The notes below the pieces were generated by a model that did not search any database, was not told the origin of the DNA, and was given only the letters and a program-made list of their open reading frames with translations. The position numbers and the translations under genes were made by a program. From assembly GCA_964035545.1 (NCBI GenBank), contig OZ037767.1, positions 17,485,781 to 17,549,780 on the forward strand: a DNA stretch of 64,000 nt, written 5' to 3'. Below, in pieces: positions 1 to 14,100 of this stretch. Numbering within the stretch: the stretch's first letter is position 1; each line of letters opens with the position of its first letter. The DNA is from Bugula neritina (lineage: Eukaryota > Bryozoa > Gymnolaemata > Cheilostomatida > Bugulidae).

Positions 1-1172
1 ATGTGGTAATTATTATTTCAATTTATTATTTTATGTTTTTATTTACTTATTATTTAGTAGAAAGTAATAATAATATTAAATTTAATAACATGAATTTTTT
101 TTCTGAATTTAATTATGTTACATTAGAGTTACCTTCCACTAGTATTAATATTAGTATTACTATTATTAAATTATTAATATTACTATAAAATAACTAACAC
201 TAACAGTAATGCTTTTATTAATAGTCATAGTATTACTAATAATTATAATAATAATACAAATGTTGTAAAATTATTATATTTAATTTATAATTATTGTATA
301 TTGTACTTGTAGTTGTTGTAATTTAAATTAATGCTAATTTTAATACTATGATAGTTATTCATTTGTTATAATTAAATACTAAACTAGCGACAGGTTTTTC
401 CCTGGAAGCAGTAGTCATAGATATTGGGGAATACTCATAATAAAGTCAGCTTAGCTATTTCACTGTGCTGAAATCCTATACATTGCAGTTAGAAGCTTAC
501 AATTTAGCTTAACTGCATGCTAAAAGTAGAATAAATTAAGATTTATTCTAGCATAGTCATATAAAAAATTCAAACAAATGGGGTATTCATGAATTTTGTG
601 ACACTAAATTTGCTTATGTTACCAGATTGTTTCTAATTTTAGGAGGTGAGTAACAGTTGAACAAATATTTAAAAATAATTATGGATTAAAACATAGTTGA
701 GATTAAATTTGTCATAAAATTCAACATGTAAAACTGTGCAATTTTCATTTATTAGTAAATTATAAATTGTGTGAGTACAACTTTCTTTTTTCAAATGGAT
801 TAAAATGATTTAAATATTGATTTACTAATGATATTATATATAAAAATATTATTGAAATATTTTAGTTATTTAAATAAAAATATTGTCATTTTCAAGTTCT
901 TACTTGATTCTATTTGATTTTGAATTTGGAGCTCTATCCTGATTTACATTTATTTTAGTTTATAATTAATAACTCTCCGTTTATAATTCATTGACTAATT
1001 TTATGTGAATATTCTGGTCATGATCAACTAATGAAAAAATTGATACCAATTCAGACAAATAATTTCAAGCCAAGTTCATGTCAAGTTAGTTAATAATCTG
1101 AGTTGAATTGGTCGATTTGAATTGACTTACAAACATTGAAGGAAGTCAACTTATCAACTGCATACATTGTAG
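1..1172. other. AT-rich upstream or intronic DNA of receptor gene A
   Basis: No coding exon is supported here. The stretch is very AT-rich, with many TAATAATA-like runs at its left end. The first recognised exon of gene A starts at 1173 in phase 1, so an exon carrying the start codon and signal peptide must lie upstream. In paralogue B that exon lies about 290 bp upstream of the equivalent exon. I found no convincing Met-hydrophobic exon with a donor in the same relative place here, so it may be outside the window or diverged. Confidence 0.6.
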
Positions 1173-2159
1173 ATAACTGCCATTGTCATAGCAAGCCATG
1201 TGGACTTGATAACAATCAGTGGGTGTGTGAAAGCTGGACATGTGCCAGTGGATGGAAGAACCAGCCATTCTGCAATGAAAGTATGTCCCGCAGATCTATG
1301 TCTTGACATAAGGACTATTTTATTATCTGTGTTTGAACTGTGTTCTTACTACAGTTAAATTTTCAAGTTCAAAGTCTCTTTATTTGCAATAAATTTTATG
1401 AATTTTTTTAGAATTGTGTTTAGGAATCATGATAAAATGTAAATCTGTAGGCATCAACAAGTATAAACTAATTGGTGGTGAAATTATACTTTATTATAAT
1501 GTAAACATTTAATCTCGTACTATTTCTTATATCCAGGTTGTAAGTAAGCAACTTAGTCTTCTATCTATTAGTTGTTCTACTAGTTGCTGCTTGTACTTTA
1601 TCATCTCTGCTCACTTCATCTCCACTGCAAAGAGTGTTTGCTATATCTTTTTGCAGCTCTTTATTTGTTATAATTATCATGCTAAACTATGATTAGAAGC
1701 TGCTAGTATTTTGCAGTGTAAATACTTGGAGTATCTAAGCTGTTTACTTGTTTTAAGTCAGCACTTACTCCACATCCAAGTTGTTGATTGTATGCTAAAT
1801 GACCCAGTATTCTGTATCTATGTAATGTACACTCAGAGTCTTAGCATGGGAGTTGTTAGTTAGCTTATTTGATCAAGTTGTAAGCCAAGTGACTTCTGAA
1901 CTGAAAGCTGCTGACGCTAGACATACTTTTAGAAGTTGGATTTGTACTCTCATTTTACTGAGGTGTAAATTACTACGCACTGTTGGTTTATGGTAACTTT
2001 TATTGTATATGCTGATTTTAGTGTGTGAAGAGAATACGTTTGGTTTCAACTGTGAAAGTACCTGTCACTGTCCGCCAAATGACACGTGTGATTCTCAGAC
2101 AGGATTCTGTAAGTCTACTGACTGTGCACATGGCTACCACGGAGCTGGCTGTCAGATAT
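1173..2159 (+). CDS. Gene A: cysteine-rich EGF-like N-terminal exons
   Basis: Exon 1173-1280 encodes a CHC-containing cysteine-rich segment ending in GWKNQPFCNE. Exon 2022-2159 encodes a laminin/Tie-like EGF module (ENTFGFNC, TCHCPPNDTC, GYHGAGCQ). Exon sizes match paralogue B (111 and 138 nt there, 108 and 138 here). Introns flanking the second exon are phase 1, so the module is a symmetric, shuffling-competent EGF exon. It is expected to be extracellular and disulfide-bonded. The 1281-2021 intron holds no recognisable feature. The donor at 2160 opens straight into a minisatellite built from the exon tail. Confidence 0.8.
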
Positions 2160-5100
2160 GTAAGTGTCACTTTGTCAGATGTGTCACAGTGTCAGATGTG
2201 TGTCACCGTGTCAGATGTGTCACCTTGTCAGATGTGTGTCACCGTGTCAGATGTGTGTCACCTTGTCAGATGTGTGTCACCGTGTCAGATGTGTGTCACC
2301 GTGTCAGATGTGTCACCTTGTCAAATGTGTCACCTTGTCAGATGTGTGTCACCTTTTCAGATGTGTGTCACCTTGTCAGATGTGTCACCTTGTCAGATGT
2401 GTCACCTTGTCAGATGTGTGTCACCGTGTCAGATGTGTCACCTTGTCAAATGTGTCACCTTGTCAAATGTGTGTCACCTTGTCAGATGTGTGTCACCGTG
2501 TCAGAGATGTGTCACCTTGTCAGATGTGTGTCACCTTGTCGGAGGTGTCACCTTGTCAGATAAGTGCCACCCGCGATGTCTCTATAATATAGCTACTGTT
2601 TCAGTACTCCCCAGACTAATAAAGCCACCAACAATTGAGGTGTTCAGCTGCTCAGCCGTAGAAGTGTCCTGGGATCGGTGGAATGCTGACGTTGATGACG
2701 GGGATCCGGGCATCCACTCATACACGTGAGTTATACCTGCCTGGTAGCACTAAATGTACATGTGGTACTGTCTGGTAACACTGAATATACATGTGGTACT
2801 GTCTAGTAACACTGACTATACATGTGGTACTGTCTGGTAACACTGAATATACATGCGGTACTGTCTGGTAACATTGTAGTGTTCAGTACTGTCCAGTGGT
2901 AAATGAAGAAACAGATGTTTGTATTTCTGGAGACCTCATAGACTCGATCCCAGACATTCCCGAGCCGCCAGTGGAGGATTTAACCACCAGCTTCTCCCGT
3001 AACGTTACTGGACTGCAGAGCAACACTACGTACCTGCTAACTGTACGCACCAATCGGTGAGGGGCTGTTCCACCTTCTCTCCACCCCCATCTCTCATCTC
3101 TATATCCACTCCACCTTTTCTCTACCCATCTGTCTCTCTGTTCCAACTGGCTGTCAACTAATATCTTCATGAATTATTTTATTTACTTTTCAGAATGGAG
3201 TTTGGTAAAAAGGTTGAAGGTCGTGTGGGTAATGCAGTGTATTTCCAGAGTTGCCTTCCCACAACCACCTCTACCGTGTCTTCTACTACCACATCAACAA
3301 ATACCACTACAGTGACAACCACTACAGAAACAACACCAACTACAACTACCACAATACCTACTACTACCACTACAGTACCAACGACTACCACTACAGTGCC
3401 TACTACTACCACCACAGTACCAACAACTACTACCACTACAACACCCACAACCACTACGGTCCCAGGTGAGCCCAGTAATTTCATCAGCCATTTTGTTTGG
3501 ATGTTTGGACAAGCTTGTATAATAACAGAAAACTTTGCCATATTTTAGTACCTCTACCACTAAACAATGTGCTTCAAGTACCGGGCTCCACTTTTGCTGT
3601 GTTCAGATGGGTGTTTCCGGAAGTTTCCAGTCGCCTTGTTCTCACAGAAATACACTTCAAGTAAGCAGTTTTAATACGTTGTCACTGCACTATAATATGA
3701 GTACCACGTTGTCACTTCACTAAGCTAACTCCGACATTGCGTTACTCGACAACAGCCAATCAGCAATGCTGTTACATGTTGTAGCTACACGAGAATAGAG
3801 TACAAGGCGTGTCCAGATGATGTAGCAGACGATCTAGTCACACAGATTAGACTGAGGCCCTCGGATGTCAACTATACCTTGTCTTCTCTCAGTCCTTTCA
3901 CCGAATATAAGTATAGTTTAGCAATAGAGTACACGCTGTTGCTGGATGGAGCACAGGCTAAGCTTTTCAGTGATGTCTATGAAGAGCAGTTTACAACACT
4001 TGCTGGTGGTGAGTGAATTACTAGTCGGTCAGTAGTGAGTAGTGAGTACTACTCAGTGAGTAGTACACAGTGAGTAGTACACAGTGAGTAGTACACAGTG
4101 AGTAGTACACAGTGAGTAGTACACAGTGAGTAGTACACAGTGAGTAGTACACAGTGAGTAGTACACAGTGAGTAGTACACAGTGAGTAGCACACAGAGAG
4201 TAGTATACAGTGGGTAGTACTCAGTCAGTAGTACACAGTGAGTAGTACTTAGTGAGTAGTACACAGTGAGTAGTACACAGTGAGTAGTACACAGTGAGTA
4301 GTACACAGTGAGTAGTACACAGTGGGTAGTACACGGTGAGTAGTACACGGTGAGTAGTACACAGTGAGTAGTACACAGTAAGTAGTATACACTGCCAAGG
4401 TGTGATACTAATACATAGCCCTTGTACCTGCAGCTCCCACTGTCCCTGTATCTGGACTAGAGGTAGAAGAAACTGGGACTACGTGGTTATTCTTATCATG
4501 GACAGAGTATCCCTGTGAATATTGGAACAGTCTACAGCTACTAAGGTCTGTCTCAACGTATCATATGAGAGATCAATGTGATATACTATAGAGATCAATG
4601 TGATATACTATAGAGATCTGTCTCAACGTATCATATGTACGTATAACTTACTACCTGTATAGGGGGTCTAGTTTCAGGACAGGGGTGGATGGATAGGTAA
4701 GGGGGTAGGGGGTGAAGGGTTAGTTACACAGCTGGTTGAGTGTGTCTCAGATTGATTGCTTGGAGGTGTGACTCTTGAATACCTAAAGACACATCTGTTG
4801 TGTTCTGTGATACCTATTGCTCTGTGTATTGTAGTTATGATGTAGAGATTGATGGCGGCAGTCTTCTGTCCACGTCTGCTTCTCTCACTCAAGCTAACAT
4901 TACTTCTCTGTTGCCCAACCAACTTTACAGTGTTCGAGTTCGCCCTGTCACTACTCACTCTGCGGGAGTTTTCACCAGTGTCCTTACGGCCAAGACGAAT
5001 AATGCAGGTTAGTGTCGTGCATTCTTATTGGTTTGCTGTACGTCTGCTACTCAGTAACTGTACGTCTGCTACTCAGTAACTATACGTCTGCTACTCAGTA

Positions 5101-8100
5101 ACTGTACATCTGCTACTCAGTAACTGTGCGTCTGCTACTCAGTAACTCTACCTCTGCTATTCAGTAACTGTACGTCTGCTACTCAGTAACTCTACGTCTG
5201 CTACTCTGTAACTCTACGTCTGCTACTCAGTAACTGTACGTCTGCTACTCAGTAACTCTACGTCTGCTGCTCAGTAACTCTACGTCTGCTACTCAGTAAC
5301 TCTACGTCTGCTACTCAGTAACTCTACATCTGCTACTCAGTAACTGTACGTCTGCTACTCAGTAACTCTATGTCTGCTACTCAGTAACTCTACGTCTACT
5401 ACTCAGTAACTCTACGTCTGATACTCAATAACTGTACGTCTGCTACTCAATAACTATACATCTGCTACTCAGTAACTCTACGTCTGCTGCTCAGTAACTG
5501 TACGTCTGCTACTCAGTAACTCTACGTCTGCTACTCAGTAACTGTACGTCTGCTACTCATCTCAACTGGTTTTATGTTTCCTTGTAGCTCCATCTGCACC
5601 CGCTGACATTCAAGTTGGCAGCATCACCACTGACTCAGTCACGTTGAGATTGCGTCAGCCAGACACCACAGTATCAGCAGAGTTCTACATCAGCTACATG
5701 CTGGTGCGCCGTGCTAGCTGCTCTGTGGCAGAGAATCCCTCTGCTAAGAGTTCAGAGGTCAGCAGTTCATGTTGTTACTCAGTCAATTTGTCTGAATAAT
5801 TCAACAATGGCCGCCAGGAGGTGCACGGTTTTCAAATGTTATGCATATATTACTTTCTTTGTGAGAATGGAAATATGGTAAATCTGTTGGCGATACGGTA
5901 GGCATTAAATTGTCAATATCACTTCTACTCTACACTCAGTTAACCATGTAGCCATGGTAACCAGGTCACAGTGTGTCAAGGTCACCGAATGTCAAGGTCA
6001 TCGTGTGTCAAAGTCCCAGTGTGTCAAGGTCATAGTGTTAAGGTCACACTGTGTCAAGGTCACCGTGTGTCTAGGTCACCGTGTGTCTAGGTCACTCTGT
6101 GTCATGGTCACACTGTGTCAAGGTCATAGTGTCTGTGTTCTCTTGTAGAGATTCTCCTGGAGCATGACAGAGCCACAGCTGACTAGTCTACGCCCATTCA
6201 GTGTGTACAATATCTCTGTTGTTAACATCAATGAGATTGGTGAGGAGTCATCTCCCCTGATACAAGTTGTTACTGCACCACAAGGTGAGCATTTATTCTC
6301 ATGTATTATGTAATACTGTGTTATATTTAACTCTATATTATATTATATGGATATATTAGTTTTTATGTTTTAATATAATATGTTATATTGTGATATAGTT
6401 TATATTATATGCAGTATTATATTATATTCAACGTTTATTATATACAATATTATAGTAAAAGTTATATTATAATACGCAATAGGCTACTATGTTATATTGT
6501 ATTAAACTTTATATTATAATATACTCACGCAGTATTATATACCGTATAATATACAATCTTCTAGCTTTTAGCAGGACATGATAATAGGGTATGTAAGCAT
6601 GCTGTATGTTGATTGGCTGTCTCGTTACAGCGCCCTCTAGCAGTGTAGTTGGTCTACAGTCTAGTAATGTGGGACAGACTGATGCTACATTCACCTGGGA
6701 GGGAATCCCTTGTGAGCAGATGACTGGGGAGTTTAAGAGTTATCTTCTCTACCTTGTGCCAACAAATGGTAAGTAATAGCCAGGTATAGTAGGTAGTTGC
6801 AGCTGTAAGTTACTGTGTATCTACTTTATCTAGTCTGCTAAGTTGTACTGCAAACCAGATTGTATATATAAAGTATTTAGAAGCAGTTGTAAAGAAATTG
6901 AGATAGCCTAAGTTCTTTAATTTTATTATTAAATTTTGGTTTGGGGCGCAGGTGGAACTTCTTGCTAGAATATAACTTCTTTTGCTGCATTTCTAATCAG
7001 GCTTTTCTCAATTTTTCGATTACTGAGCCTATCTCATTTAAAGTTACTTCAGCTGTTTGCATGCAGGTGGTAGCCGTCATCTTAGAAATATAACAGTAAT
7101 TTATGGAGACACTTTGGGCACTATTTCATCAACAGTTCTTTCTGCTTTCAATACACAGGCTATGACTTAGTTGAATTCATCATTATTACATAATCTAACG
7201 TAAATGTGGACTTGCTTACATGTAGATAAATAGCTTTAGTTTAGTATAATTAGATTTGTTACAATGCGCAGTGTACTTGAATAGGACTGCTAATGCATTG
7301 CTATTCACATGTACAGCCGAACAAGCTGCAATGAATCATTGCGCTGTGAGGTATTCAACTGCATGCAATACCCCCCATCCCTACTGACACATTTAGTGCA
7401 AGCCAATCGGAATGCAATACAGCCAGTCTCAGTGCAATCACTGAACTTCAATAGCCAATCGAAACAAGAGAAATAGTTTAGTTGTATTGATAGTGTGGTG
7501 TGCGTAGCTCATGCTCACTGCAGTAGCTAATACTCACTGCACGGCCAGTGCTAGCTCAGCTACTAGCTACAGCTGATCAGTCAGTGGGATAGCTATGGAG
7601 GGTGTGGGAGGAATGCACTATGGGAAGGTGAATATACTGAGTTTCTTCAACCTAGTGGAGCCAGAGAAGGCTGTTAGTGCTGCTGCTGCTAAGAGAATCC
7701 CCCTCAAAGGTATCTGTAAGATCTGTGGTAGACCCATCAAAGCCAGTCACAGAGTCAAGTCTAACTTTATTTGCCATGTCAGAAGAGCTCATCCAGGAGC
7801 GTATGCAGAGTACGAGATGCTGTTGGGACGCAGCAGGTCAGCCACTTTCTCAGTAGCGTCACTAGACGAGGGGAGTGGAATGGTAGGAACTATTGACTAC
7901 AGTGAACCTTCTGCTGCAGACGTCAGTATGCATACGGCAGCACCATCTATGGTGCCTCTCCTCCCCCTCCGTGTTCCTCAGGTGTCAGACAATAAGCAAA
8001 TACCTGGAGCTCTTTTTCCTGCCTCTGTAGCCCCCCTGCCTGCTCTCACTCAGCCCTCTCTATCCGCCACTAGTACTCTGTCACAGTCCCAAATACCCCC

Positions 8101-11100
8101 TACTCTATCCACCACTGTGCTCTTGCCACAACCCTCTACACCCCTTCCAGTGGCTACATCCACTCCTTCCAACACCCTTGCCGTTAAAGCAGAGACACTC
8201 TCTGGTCCTGCTGACTGTGATGGTGACTCATCTGCTGTCGCATCTGCTGGAAACTTCAACGGGCCGGTGGGAGTCTCAACCCAACTCTTCAGAACTGAAC
8301 AGAAAACGTTTGAAAAAACTCTGATTGAATTTTTAGCTGGTGAGTTTTCTGCTTACTCTATAAGTGTAATTCCTTACTTACTTAATATATATTATTATAT
8401 GCTTTATACTAGTAATATATATATTATATGCTTTGTACTAGTAATATATTTTATGTGCTTTGTACTAGTAATATATATTATATGCTTTATACTAGTAATA
8501 TATATTATTATATGCTTTGTACTAGTAATATATTTTATGTGCTTTGTACTGGTAATATATATTATGATATGCTTTATACTAGTAATATATATTATTATAT
8601 GCTTTATACTAGCAATATATATTATTATATGCTTTATACTGGTAATATATTTTATGTGCTTTGTACTAGTAATATATATGATGATATGCTTTATACTAGT
8701 AATATATATGATGATATGCTTTATACTAGTAATATATATTATTATATGCTTTATACTGGTAATATATTTTATGTGCTTTGTACTAGTAATATATATTATG
8801 ATATGCTTTATACTAGTAATATATCATTATATGCTTTATACTAGTAATATATATCTTCATACTAGTAATAAATTAGTATATGCTTTATGCTAGTAATATA
8901 TATTATTATATGTTTTATACTAGTAATATATATTATTATATGCTTTATACTGGTAATATATATTATTATACACTTTATACTAGTAATATATTTTATGTGC
9001 TTTGTACTAGTAATATATATTATGATATGCTTTATACTAGTAATATATCATTATATGCTTTATACTAGTAATATATATTATTATATGCTTTATACTAGTA
9101 ATATATCATTATATGCTTTATACTAGTAATATATATCTTCATACTAGTAATAAATATTATATGCTTTATGCTAGTAATATATATTAATATTTTACAGCCT
9201 ACTCACTGCCCATATCAGTGGTGGAGACCTCCCAGTTCAGAAACTTAGTCAGCGCGGCTAAAAGCTGCTTCGTGCACGTCCCATCAGTGAAAGGCGTCTG
9301 TGAAAAGGTGAAGGTCGAAGCTAACGATTGCAAAGCTTCCATCAAGGAAATTCTAGCGACAGTCAAACATTTCTACCTGTCTGAAGAGACTAGGAGGTGT
9401 CGTGAGAAAACGTACGTCTGCTTGTCCGTGCACTATATTCACAAATGGGTGCCCAGACGTCTGAGGGTCTTGTGCAAGGAAGTGGAGTGTTTTGGGGGCG
9501 GAGTTTATCACCTGGATACCCTCGCTGTCTTCAGATCTGAGTTCGGAGATTTACCTCATAATGAGGTGTTTTGTAATTTATCTGGCAAACTTTCACTTCC
9601 TGGATTCAAATCGTGTATCAACTTAGAGAACGAGTGCTTTGGCTGGACTCAGATTGAAGGTAAATATTGGAGTTGTTTTACCTACGAGTTGGGAAACTCC
9701 ATAGTCTGCTCTCTACTCCATTCTTCACAGACTCAACTTCTAGCGGTGCTGGGGAAATGTGCTAAGATTTTGGCAACAATGAAGGTGGGAGGAGCCAGCA
9801 GCTGGTACGAGCAGGTGGACTCGCTGACTCAGCTGCTGGAGGTCGACGACAGCAGGGATGCTGTCAAGGTGCTCGACAAAGACGCTCTTACTCAGGGCGA
9901 ACAGACGAAGCTCAGAAGGTTTCTGGATGCAGTGAAACCCATGCGAGACGTGGTGAAGCACTTCCAGAGGGCCGGAGCTACGACGAGCACCAGTAGTCTT
10001 GTCGTGCCGTACCGCCGTCTGCTTATGCAGACGTATGCCGAGTCTCCCGTGTCAGACGGCCAGTCATTTGTGCACGTGCTCAGTCAGCAGTTTCTGCAGA
10101 AGACAGAGTTTGTAGAAAGCGGAAATAAGCAACCGACCATTTACACCACCGCCACGAGTCTAGACCCCCGGTTCAAGTTACAGTGGTGTGATGACGCCCA
10201 CTTTGACATGTATAAGGAGCACCTGCTGACACTTGCCAAGGCTGAGCCTGCCCAGAAGGCAGAGTCTGCAGGTACTCCTTCCAGTAGTGCCACTCTGAGT
10301 GTCTTTGCTAAGATCCTGAAGCAGACGTCCCAGAGCAACGAGGACCTGGTGGTGAACTCAGAAGTGATGAGATATATACAAGAGCCAATAGTCAGCGAGG
10401 AGAGTGACGTGCTGACGTACTGGCAGCAGAACCAGCAGCATCTGCCCACTCTTAGTGCGTTGGCGCAGGGGTACCTCGCCATACCCACTTCCTCGGCTGA
10501 TTTGGGACTTAGTCTATCTGCTTCTCCCGAGGACTGTGTCGGAGTGGAGCTAGCGGAGAATTTGATGATGTTACAATCCAAATCTAAGCTCGATCTCTAG
10601 AGTCCATCTTGTAAATATACTGTTAAGATGTCGTGTACAGCCTCATGTAAATTGTAAATTTTTGTTGCACATCAATCTCCAGTCTGTTCTTAATTTTAAT
10701 ATATTTCTAATAAATACTCAATCATAATATTATATCCCTCACCAATGATTTGTTATGATAATGAAAGCAGCTGTAAATATTGGCTACTGTAGAGGTCTTT
10801 TAATTTAAATCAAAACATCAACACTGAAAGTACATCCTGAAAGAATACATAAATTGTAGGGAAGGGAAAGCATTCATTTTTAATATATGTGGTGTTCAAT
10901 AATGAATGTGTATATATATATGCACATTATATATTATATTGTATATATTTTTAAAAAGATTCAAAACTTAAATCAATTCAATTTGAAGATTTTTTTTAAA
11001 ATTTGTAATGACAAAGGAAATGACTCAAAATGTAGAATTTAGGCTCTGATGGAGCTAGTCACAACATATTGGGAGTTGTTTCACCTTGTGAATACATATA

Positions 11101-14100
11101 ACTCTCTTAACAGGTGGCGCTTATGTAAATACATCCACTGTGAACACACAGACTACTCTTAGCAACCTGTTGCCCTGGACGACGTATACGTTTACAGTAA
11201 AACTGGTTGTTGAAGAATTTGATGCATTGACTTCTAGTAGCATTCAGATAACTACTCTAGAATCAGGTAAGTGTAGAGGCTGTTGAAATATGTAAATGTC
11301 TTTTCAGTGCCGTAGACTGGCTGTGGACAAACTGTCGAATAATGTGTGACCTTGCAATAACTGCTAAACTATAGAACTCTGTGTGGTGTTGCAGTACCGG
11401 GCCAACCAGAAGGAGTGGCAGTTGAAGAATTAACCAATCAGCTTCAAGTATCGTGGTCAGAGTCAAGAGTGAGGTCAGCTGAGGTCACGGGGTGGCTCGT
11501 CACATACTCTGTGTATGGAGAGAGCTTTAACTTTACTGCTAGCCCGCAGTCGAGGAGTTTCTTTATTCAGGATCTTCAGGCTAACACTTTATACACTGAT
11601 ATACAGGTATAATATTACCTGTACTATATACTAGTATTACCTGTACTATATACTAGTATTACCTGTACTATCTTCTAGTATTACCTGTACTCAGGTACAA
11701 GCTGAGGGGTCAAATGGGGAAGGGCTGCCGTCCCAACCTCTCAATTTCCAGACGAGCTCTCAGCCCCTTGCTGCCCCGCAGCTGATTGGTCAACCATTTT
11801 CCAACTCGACGTGTATCGGTGTCGTGATTCGTCCAGATCTGAGACCTTCTGCTGAGATTACAGAGTATAAGGTAACACAGAGTGAAATATTGTTACATAA
11901 CCACTTATATATGATTATTATATGGTTATAATATGGCTAATATATGATTATATTACAGCTAATGATATATGATTATATTATCACAGATAGAATACCGAGT
12001 GAACCCCTCTGGGAATCTCGTGGACACTGTGACGCTGCCTGCTGAGGGGGGACTCTCTCACACTCAGTGCTCGCTGACTCCAGGCTCATCTTACTCCGTC
12101 AGCATATCGGCTGTCGGGAAGGAGGTTAGTAGCAGCTCTAGACATCAGTGTAGTGTGACATATCTCTAGACATCAGTGTAATGTGACATATCTCTAGACA
12201 TCAGTGTAGTGTGACATATCTCTAGGCATCAGTGTAATGTGACATATCTCTAGACATCAGTGTAGTGTGACATATCTCTATTTACTGTATATAGTGTTGG
12301 CTGTTTTCAGGTTGGAGAGGGGGCGAGGCTAGAGATTAGCCTGTGGACTGACATCGGTGTACCACCTTCACCCCCGACTCCCGAGGTGCTGTCTCTCACA
12401 CCGACTACCGTCACATTGAGGCTGTTTCCTGTCACATCTCTGGTCGGACCAATCACCTCTTACGAGATCTGGGTGTCACAGTAAGTGTTTATGTCTGTAG
12501 AGGTCATTGTGATGATAAAGCCATCAGTCACCGTCTGACGTAATTTCCTGTCTACTTGCAGACTATCTAATGATGTATCAAGAAAGAGGCGTGACACGTC
12601 ATACAAGGTGTCAGCTGAGCAGTACATTCTACTGACACCTTCCGTGTTTACTGGAGAAAGTGTGTCGGTTGTAGTCGGTGATAACAGCACGACTGGCAGT
12701 GGTCTCTACAGAAACAAACCTCTGCAAGTTGACTCACTGTACGTGTGTTTATATCTCTCAGTCTATACTCTCAGTCTATACTCTCAGTCTATACTCTCTC
12801 AGTCTATACTCTCTCAGTCTATACTCTCTCAGTCTATACTCTCTCAGTCTATACTCTCAGTCTATACTCTCTCAGTCTATACTCTCTCAGTCTATACTCT
12901 CAGTCTATACTCTCAGTCTACACTCTCAGTCTATACTCTCAGTCTATACTCTCTCAGTCTATACTCTCTCAGTCTATACTCTCTCAGTCTATACTCTCAG
13001 TCTATACTCTCAGTCTACTCAGTCTATACTCTCTCAGTCTATACTCTCAGTCTACACTCTCTCAGTCTATACTCTCTCAGTCTATACTCTCTCAGTCTAT
13101 ACTCTCTCAGTCTATACTCTCTCAGTCTATACTCTCTCAGTCTATACTCTCAGTCTATACTCTCAGTCTATACTCTCTCAGTCTATACTCTCTCAGTCTA
13201 TACTCTCTCAGTCTATACTCTCTCAGTCTATACTCTCAGTCTATACTCTCAGTCTATACTCTCAGTCTATACTCTCAGTCTATACTCTATATAGTAATAC
13301 ACTTACACTCCACTTACAGCTACCAGATATACTACGTGGTGGTAAGCTCTCAGAATGGGAGAGCCGAAACCAGCTACTCTTATGTCATACAGTCGACAGA
13401 GCCGAACCCCTCGTCGTCTCCTCGGCCGGTTGTCGGACTCGCAGACGGCTGGGTCGTTGCTATTGTCATGATATCCGTCGGTGTTTTGGCCGTCTTCATC
13501 CTCCTGATTTGGTGCATTTACAAGATCTGTCGTAAAAGGTCAGACACTAAATATATACTATAGAGAGCAGTGTGCTGTAGAGAGCAGTGTGTTGTAGAGA
13601 GCAGTGTGATGTAGAGAGTAGTGTGTTTGTACGTCTGCACATCTAACTTGCAGACGTGGCTCCATGCTTTACTCTCTCAACAAACCCGGATTCAATGACA
13701 CGGAGAACTGGGTGGAATGGTACAGTAAAAACTACGACCTCGCCCCACTTGATCAGTCTACCTGCGTGTACAGTGGCTGCTGGAGCCCGACCTTTGAACT
13801 TCAGCAGCAAAGGTAATATCACTTAGTAATACTACCCTATCACCTAGTAACACTACTCTATCACCTAGTAATACTACTCTGTCACCTAGTAATACTAATC
13901 TATCACCTAGTAATACTACCCTATCACCTAGTAATACTACCCTATCACCTAGTAGTACTACTCTATCACCTAGTAATACTACTCTATCACCTAGTAACAC
14001 TACTCTATCACCTAGTAATACTACTCCATCACCTAGTAATACTACTCTATCACCTAGTAATACTACTCTATTACCTAGTAATACTACTCTATCACCTAGT

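Noticed and set aside
540-660. Candidate signal-peptide exon of gene A (ATGAATTTTGTGACACTAAA near 589)
   Set aside because: The frame reaches a stop after 15 codons, before any usable donor, and it does not resemble gene B exon 1.
12608-13563. Three overlapping plus-strand frames over 220 codons of Ser-Leu-Tyr repeats
   Set aside because: Intronic 13/15-bp minisatellite. The true exons (12562-12738 and 13320-13538) join in phase and match gene B without it.
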